A stretch of DNA of 64,000 nucleotides from Plantago major (lineage: Eukaryota; Streptophyta; Magnoliopsida; Lamiales; Plantaginaceae), in the NCBI GenBank assembly GCA_026545765.1, contig CM048842.1, positions 16,704,667 to 16,768,666 of the forward strand. The letters are read 5' to 3'. Positions within the stretch are counted from its first letter, which is position 1, and each line of letters opens with the position of its first letter. The notes under the pieces were generated by a model. It worked only from the letters and a program-made list of their open reading frames with translations. It was not told the origin of the DNA and did no database searches. Of the stretch, positions 57,649 to 64,000 are shown in pieces. A program made the position numbers and the translations under genes.

Positions 57649-59897
57649 CTCAATAGAAGGCTCAAATACTTGTTGCTCAGAGACTTTGTGAGTCTCTGGT
57701 TTATTCTCTGATGAGTTAGGCTTTTCAGCCTTATCATTTTCCTTCTCAGTTGGAGCCTATTAGAAACATCCACTTGATTAGTTAAGTGAATTTACAAATA
57801 TCTGAAAAGTATTGTCTTAGGGAATTCTCTATCACCTGTAGCACAGGCTCAGATTCCTTAAGAGGTGAGGTAGTAGCCTCCTTCTTAGTCTCTGAGGCAA
57901 GCTTTTCAGCTTCCTCTTGTTCTTTTGTTTCTAATTCAGCCTGTAACAAAGAAATTTTTATAAGTAACAAGATTGATGAACATAAAATTTCACAAGTAGA
58001 GAGTTAAACCATTCAGCTACCTGAGCATTGTCAGGCTGATTGGTCTCTGGAACTTGTGACCCTTCTATGCTTTGGTCTTGCTGTTCCATTATGGCTTCTT
58101 TGTTTGAAGTTTCGTACTTGGACCTTTCTGAGTGATGACTCGGTTGCCTCCCTTGTTTGATCATTACGGCGGTGTCTCAGTTTGATCCCTCTCTAGGAGT
58201 TGGGGAACCTGCTTGTTTGCAGGATTTTCTTCAGCATGTTGCATAGCTGATATGTCGAAATGGAATTCATTTACCATTTCATCAACCACTTGTGGCTGTT
58301 GTGGTTGTGGTTGTCTGGAAGCAGAAGTTTGAGCAGTTGAGAGCTCTTCCAGATTTTTAAGTGTGGTGTTGACATCAGCGTCTACGAACACTAGGTCACC
58401 ACTCATCAGGGCTTCTTGAAGTTGTTTATACGTGACTTTCCCTGATGGTGTGTTGGCACCATCAAGCTTTGCTATAGGTGCTTGTTCAGCAACCTGTGAG
58501 CTAGTTGCTTTCTCAGCAACCTTGGACCTTTTGTTCTTCCCCTTTGCCTTGGTTACTTTTTCAGCAACCTTGGGGGATGGGATCTTCTCCTCGACCGATT
58601 CGTCATCGAAATCTGGAACAGAGTTATCAACAATCCCTGCTGCTTCTGCAGAAGGAGTTTGAAGTTTCTCAACATTTATGAGTTCATCAGCAAGGCTTTC
58701 TGTAATATTCTTCACATTTCTGAAAGCACTTTCTCTTGCTGAATCTACTTGTTCAGTAGCCGATGCCTCTTTTGCAGCATTGATGAGTTCATCTTCATTA
58801 ATGAGTTCATCTACAGCGACGTCAGGTATCTGGGAATCGACAACCTCAATGGGTGTGCCTTCTGATTTGCCAGCAGACTTCTTCCGTGAAGTTCTGGGCT
58901 TCTTGGTCGCAACTTTCCCTCAGATACATCTTCAGTCTTTCGCTTCTTGGAACCTTTCTGAGATCTAGTAACCTTTTTCATCATGTTTGTATACTCATAT
59001 TTGTAGAGTAGGTTACTGTTGGCAATATCTGCCGTCTCTCTGAGCTTAATGCCAAGACATTCCAGTAAGTAGCAAATTTTTAGTCCATAGCTTACTGTGG
59101 CTTTTGGCTCAGCAAGGCCCTTAACGATTTTAGGCTAAAAGCCTTGTATCTTCTTCACAAATTTCATGAAGGCGTACTTCCCCCAATTAAAAGGGTTTTC
59201 CAGCCTTTTGTCTTGTTGACTCAACAAGAACAACATCATCCAGCATTCTTGGCTTATCTGGTCAGCACCTCCTTGTAGACCATCGAAGCCTCTGTGAAGA
59301 ATACATGCCAACACATCCTAGTGGACCAAAAGATGTCTGGTCCTTATGTCAGCAAGCTTAAAGTCGATGGGTGTGTCTGGTTTGTCAAGATCACACACAT
59401 TACTGTATAGTTGCTTCACACCTTCAAGGAGATCTTCATCCTTGGTGTCAATTTCAAAATCCTTTCCAAGATTTTGAAGTTCAAACAGCTCACAGAAAGC
59501 TGTTTCGTCTAACAGGATTTCTTGTCCTTGGACTTTGGTCTTGATAGACACTATCTCAGTGCCTTCAGAGATCTTGGAAATAATTGTGGAGTTGTTGTAA
59601 AACTCTAGAACATCCAGTGAAGAAACTCCGCTGGGAAGAGCAGATAGAAAGCCCTTGATTTTTTGCCTTTTCAAGCATATCAAGCACCAACTTCCTGTCA
59701 GTCTGGTTTTCTATTGCAGCTACCGGGTATTCCTCAATCATGGCACCACCCCAAATCATCCTGTAATTTGAAGTCCAATGATCAGGGTCGAATTCTCCGA
59801 TCAACCGATTGTTTGTTATAACTAGCACTGGTGCTTGCTTTTCAGTGGTACCAGTAGTAGCTTGGGATTTCTGAGAAGAAGAACGTTTGAGAGCCAT
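54303..59897 (-). pseudogene. Extra region downstream of pol in Sirevirus C (env-like position)
   Basis: Starts near MALKRSSSQKSQ (59897). It includes a LEFYNNSTIISK ... VQGQEILLDETAF stretch (59683-59318) that resembles the 'putative plant transposon protein' domain found in such elements. It continues through acidic, Glu/Gln/Ser/Pro-rich parts and ends with a long coiled-coil-rich stretch (56348-54303; LHLQLEEELVRSRDKLNQLQ, later KENGLIKQNQELKAELQ) with basic tracts. No signal peptide or membrane segment is obvious, so a true envelope role is not supported. Between 58160 and 57250 short modules alternate with spacers bounded by GT and AG, suggesting splicing. It is a fossil with several lesions. 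Confidence 0.6.
57589..57644. repeat. (TA)28 microsatellite
   Basis: Uninterrupted TA dinucleotides within one of the spacer segments of Sirevirus C. Confidence 0.96.
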
Positions 59898-60669
59898 CTC
59901 TTTAAATAGTGAAGTTTTTGAAAAAACGAGAAAGAGATTTGGGTGAGAGATTAGTAATTCTTTGCAGAAAAACTAACAGAGATTTGCAGAGGTTGAAGAC
60001 GAGTTTTTGCTATTCTTGTGCAAGCCTGTATGTTGGATTAGGCGAAAGTAATTTCTTTTGCCAAAATTCCATATATATAGCAATGTAATCTCCACAGACA
60101 TATACATACAAATTAATTTTGTGTGTAAGTATCTGTGAATTGCAGGCAGGCGTGAGTAAAAGCTTGTTCGGCATTAAATGCATAGTGGGCCCTGTCGGAA
60201 TTTTAACAGTCCACTATTTACTGAGAGTTAATCTACGCAGAAGATCAATCGCCCAATTCATCAAGGGTCACCATTGCTTCTTCAAAGAATGATCACAATC
60301 AACAAATGTAATTGTGCCCATTTAATGAATTTTGGCTATTAGCTTCTCAATCACGTTTACGTATGACCAAGAACAACTTTGTTGCATCTAAATTTATCTC
60401 ACACTTGGTATTTGTCCAAGTTTTACGCAAAGATAGAAATTATACAAATTTCAAGAGAGAGTAGTTGCAGACGGTTGTACTATTCTCTTTGTGTTCCCCT
60501 CCGAGTGATCCGGATATCTGAGTACCGTCTCGGAGATCTTTGAATAGCCATTTACCCTTTAGCCTTTAGTTTACGGATACCGTTCGATTCCTCTTCTCTG
60601 GATACCCGTTCCAGATACCTTTTCTCTCTTCTTTGATATCTTCTTCATATATCTCTTCTTTGAACTTTT

Positions 60670-63600
60670 TCAGTTCTTTGGTAGCTCCATTAGTCCAAGA
60701 CTGTGTCTTAAGGCTAAGAATCTACTTTCTTGTAGTGGCTTAGTGAAGATATCTACAAGTTGGTCTTCAGTGCCAATCTTGAGTATCTCTATATTGCCTT
60801 TTTCAACATGGTCTCTGATGAAGTGGTGTCTAACGTCAATGTGCTTTGTTCTTGCATGAAACTTAGGATTCTGAGTTATGGCAATAGCACTTGTGTTGTC
60901 ACAGAAAATGGGAGTTTTTTCTTCATTGAGTCCATAGTCTCTGATTTGTTGTTGTATCCACAATATCTGTGAAGCACAACATCCAACAGCAATATATTCA
61001 GCTTCTGTGGTAGATGTGGCAATTGAATTTTGTTTCTTGCTGAACCATGATATTAATCTAGCACCAAGAAATTGACAAGTTCCTGAGGTGCTTTTTCTAT
61101 CAAGCAATGATCCAGCATAGTCGGCATCTGAATAGCCAACCAAACTCAATCCATTATCTTTTGGATACCACAATCCAACTTCTACAGTACCTTTTACATA
61201 CCTTAATATCTTCATAGCAATGTTGTAGTGTGACTGCATTGGATTTGTCTGAAATCTAGCACACACTCCAACTGCATATTGAATATCAGGTCTACTTGCA
61301 GTGAGGTATAGTAAAGACCCAATCAATTTCCTATACTTGTGTTCCTCAACACTCTTGTCAGATTCAGTATAGGTCATTTTGGTTCCAATGCTCATTGGTA
61401 TCTTAGCATTCTTTTCAGAAGGCTTTAGATTGAACTTATTGAGCATATCCTTTGCATACTTTGTTTGACTAATGAATATTCCATCATTGAGTTGCTTGAC
61501 TTGCAGCCCTAGGAAGTAATTCAATTCTCCCATCATGCTCATCTCAAATTTACGTTTCATGAGTTCAGCAAAGTCTTCACAAAGTTGCTTGTCTTTAGAT
61601 CCAAATATAATGTCATCAACATATATTTGAACTAAAAGTAGTTTCCCATCATGGTTCAATGTGAAGAGTGTTTTATCAACATCTCCTTTCTTGAAACCAC
61701 TTTCTAGTAGGTATCTGGCCAATGTATCATACCATGCTCTTGGAGCTTGTTTCACCCATCTGAGCTTTACAAGCTTATAGACCATCCTACTTTACGAGGG
61801 AACTTCAAAACCGGTGGTTGCTCAACATAGACTTCCTCGGCCAGTTCACCATTTAGAAATGCACTCTTGACATCCATCGATAAAGCTGTAAAGTCATTAT
61901 GAGTATGAAGGCTAGAAAGAGTCTTATTGCATCCAATCTTGCAACCGATGCATAAGATTCATCAAAATCTAGTCCTTGATGCAGGTGAATCCCTTGGCAA
62001 CCAACCTAGCTTTGTTTCTGGTTATTTCACCAGACTCATTCATTTTGTTTCTGAAAACCCACTTGGTCCCGATTACAGATATTCTGTCAGCAAATGGAAC
62101 CAGTTTCCAGACTTTGTTTCTCTCAAATTGATCCAACTCTTCTTGCATTGCAGAGATCCAATCTTGATCCTTTAATGCTTCTTCTATTGTCTTTGGTTCA
62201 ATTTTTGAGATGAAACATCCATAGAGACAACTTGCATTTTCAGCGATTGCTCTTCTAGTTCTAACTCCTTGGTTTATGGGACCAATCACATCCTTTGCAG
62301 GATGATTTCTTATCCATTTCATAATGGGTTTTGAACTAGTAGGATCAATATCATTTTGATTTGAATGTGAATCAATATGATCTTGATGAGATACTTGTGC
62401 AGTATCTGAGATATCTGACATATGGGAAATTCCATGGATATCTGACACTCTTTCAGTGTTAGAGATATCTGGAACCTGCATTTCGGCAAACTCTCTTTCA
62501 GATACCTCTTCATGATGAAGGTTCTCAGTAACCTGTTCCATTTCTGGAATTCTCATAGGAAATTCTTCATCATGTCTTAGAGTCATCTGGTTGTTACTAA
62601 GCATAGGTTGCTTTTCATCGTCAGACTCATCCTCAATTTGAATGATAGAATTGTTTCCTTCTGAGGATCCTTTTTCAGAATCTTTAAACATTAGTTCTTT
62701 GAACCTATCTGAGAGATCATCATTCAAGAGTACCTTCTTGTTTCCTTCATAGAACACTATATGAACAGATTCTTCGATCTTTTGTGTTCTTTTGTTGTAG
62801 ATTCTGTAGGCTTTGCTATTCAGAGAATAACCAAGAAATACTCCTTCATCTGCCTTTGGTTGAAATGTTCTCAAGTATTCTTTTCCATTGTTAAGAACAA
62901 AACATCTGCAACCAAACACCCTTAGATGTTTGATACTTGGTGGTCTACCAATGAAAAGCTCGTATGGAGTTTTGTCATGGTGTTTGTTAATCAAACATCT
63001 ATTTTGAGTGTAGCATGTTGTGTTTACAGCTTCAACCCAATAGATTTCACTTATTTCAGTGTCAGCAAGCATTGTTCTTGCTGCTTCTTTTAGGATCCTA
63101 TTCTTTCTTTCAGCAACACCATTTTGTTGTGGTGTCCTTCTGTAAGATAGTTGATCTTTGTATACCTTGCAGTACAAAACTCTTTGATGTCTTGGTTCAC
63201 AAATTCGATTACATGGTCTGCTCGACACAGATACCTTGTCATTTTTCATGACTTCGAGCTTATTCAGCAAGTTAGGTATTTCAACCCTTGCATCAGATTT
63301 GTGTTTGAGAAAGACAACCCAAGTGAATCTTGAGTAATCATCAACAACAACCTGACCATACTTCTTTCCTGCATAACTAGTTACTGAGGATTCAAACAAA
63401 TCCATATGTAACAATTGCAGTGGCCTTTTACTGGAATGTCTAGTCTTAGACTTGAAAGATGTTTTGGATTGTTTTCCCATTTGGCAAGCTGAGCATACTC
63501 CTTCTTTTCTATATGCCATTTTGGGTAAACCAACCACCAACTCTTTCTTGGCTAGCTTATTCAGAGTTTTGAAATTCAAGTGACTCATTCTTTTATGCCA

Positions 63601-63864
63601 TAGCCAATTTTCTTCAGTGTGGCCAGATTGACTCACCATGAGACATTCTTCGGTTGTAGCGGATGCCCAATCAGCAACATAAAGATTTCCTTTACGCCTT
63701 GCAACCAAGACTGTGTGCTTTGACTCATTGTCAATCACTTTACATAGTTTTGACTTGATCTTGACAGAGTACCCTTTGTCTACTAGTTGACTCATGCTTA
63801 GGAGATTATATTTCAATCCCTTTACATGAAGTACTTCAGAGATTGTGAGGGCTCCGAATTTCAA
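60670..63864 (-). pseudogene. Sirevirus C pol: integrase, RT, RNase H (fossil)
   Basis: From the right: pre-integrase zinc-binding part (HKRMSHLNFKTLNKLAKK ... CSACQMGKQ), integrase core (LHMDLFESSVTSYAGKKYGQ, DDYSRFTWVVFL, TPQQNGVAERKNR), and linker. Then the RT start (WISAMQEELDQFERNKVWKL) with the YVDD motif near 61625, GMxSxxxGSLLYL-type YRKLIGSLLYL, and RNase H (TEAEYIAVGCCASQ, HIDVRHHFIRDH), ending near LGLMELPKN at 60670. All are diagnostic of Ty1/Copia, Sirevirus lineage. Broken. Confidence 0.88.
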
Positions 63865-64000
63865 ATTGCCAAAACCTATGGTTGGATTTTCATCTCCTCC
63901 AGCAAACCTGATAATTGGTCCATCATTGCACTTTTTGTAGTTAATCAGATTTGCTTTGTCTCATGTCATGTGCTTCCCACATCCACTATCAAAATGCCAC

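Larger units (their letters stand above)
52303..64000 (-). mobile_element. Sirevirus C (Ty1/Copia), minus strand, continues past the window
   Basis: From right to left: integrase, RT and RNase H (63864-60670), a long extra region downstream of pol (about 59900-54300), a polypurine tract, and the 3' LTR (52303-53911). gag, protease active site and the 5' LTR lie beyond 64000. Extra coding sequence between RNase H and the 3' LTR is characteristic of Sireviruses (SIRE1 type). It is broken, with at least five lesions in the visible part, but structurally it is the most complete LTR element here. It inserted into Copia B and is among the youngest layers. Confidence 0.88.

Overview
The window is plant nuclear DNA, almost certainly from a eudicot. 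The evidence is GT-AG introns, an intronless apoplast-type aspartic protease gene, AT-rich spacers, and plant-specific mobile families: Sirevirus-type Copia, Athila-type Gypsy, Helitrons carrying an RPA-like gene, Stowaway MITEs, hAT elements and L1-type LINEs. The MITE and microsatellite style would fit Lamiales or a related order, but this is a weak guess. No rRNA gene, canonical tRNA gene or CRISPR array was seen.

Layout. 0-5.3 kb: a patchwork of old elements. It holds a solo Gypsy LTR (389-1659) with a 5-bp target duplication, a LINE RT scrap, a Gypsy gag relic, a partial Sirevirus LTR and a complete Stowaway MITE. 5.3-14 kb: no recognisable gene. It holds minisatellites, two microsatellites and a striking 2-kb degenerate tandem array (9310-11265) with a 338-bp higher-order duplication. 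14.4-21.2 kb: a Helitron remnant with a multi-exon RPA70-like gene, whose zinc-ribbon OB domain is tandemly duplicated with its introns, followed by a GC-rich PIF1-type helicase lacking the Rep part, and a textbook 3' hairpin plus CTAG. 21.2-27.45 kb: a second, AT-rich Helitron with a nearly full but damaged Rep-helicase gene and its own 3' hairpin. 28.65-29.93 kb: the one convincing intact host gene, a CDR1-like aspartic protease. 30.2-32.9 kb: a hAT element with an 8-bp target duplication, interrupted by a solo Gypsy LTR with a 5-bp duplication. 34.4-36 kb: a third Helitron remnant on the minus strand. 37.5-39.2 kb: no gene seen.

39.2-64 kb is a nest of insertions whose order can be read directly. 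A Sirevirus Copia (39183) is cut by an Athila-like Gypsy element (41224). The Gypsy LTR is cut by a hAT element (42233-44458), which is cut by a 5'-truncated LINE (42525-43763, 17-bp target duplication). The Gypsy internal region is cut by a second Copia (47779), which is cut by a minus-strand Sirevirus (52303 to beyond the window). All LTR elements here look broken.

Apart from the protease, the genes serve the mobile elements. Rep and helicase drive Helitron rolling-circle transposition, and RPA-like proteins plausibly bind the displaced single strand. The most unusual signals are the duplicated RPA domain, the 2-kb tandem array, and two Copia families each studded with its own short palindrome across coding and non-coding parts.
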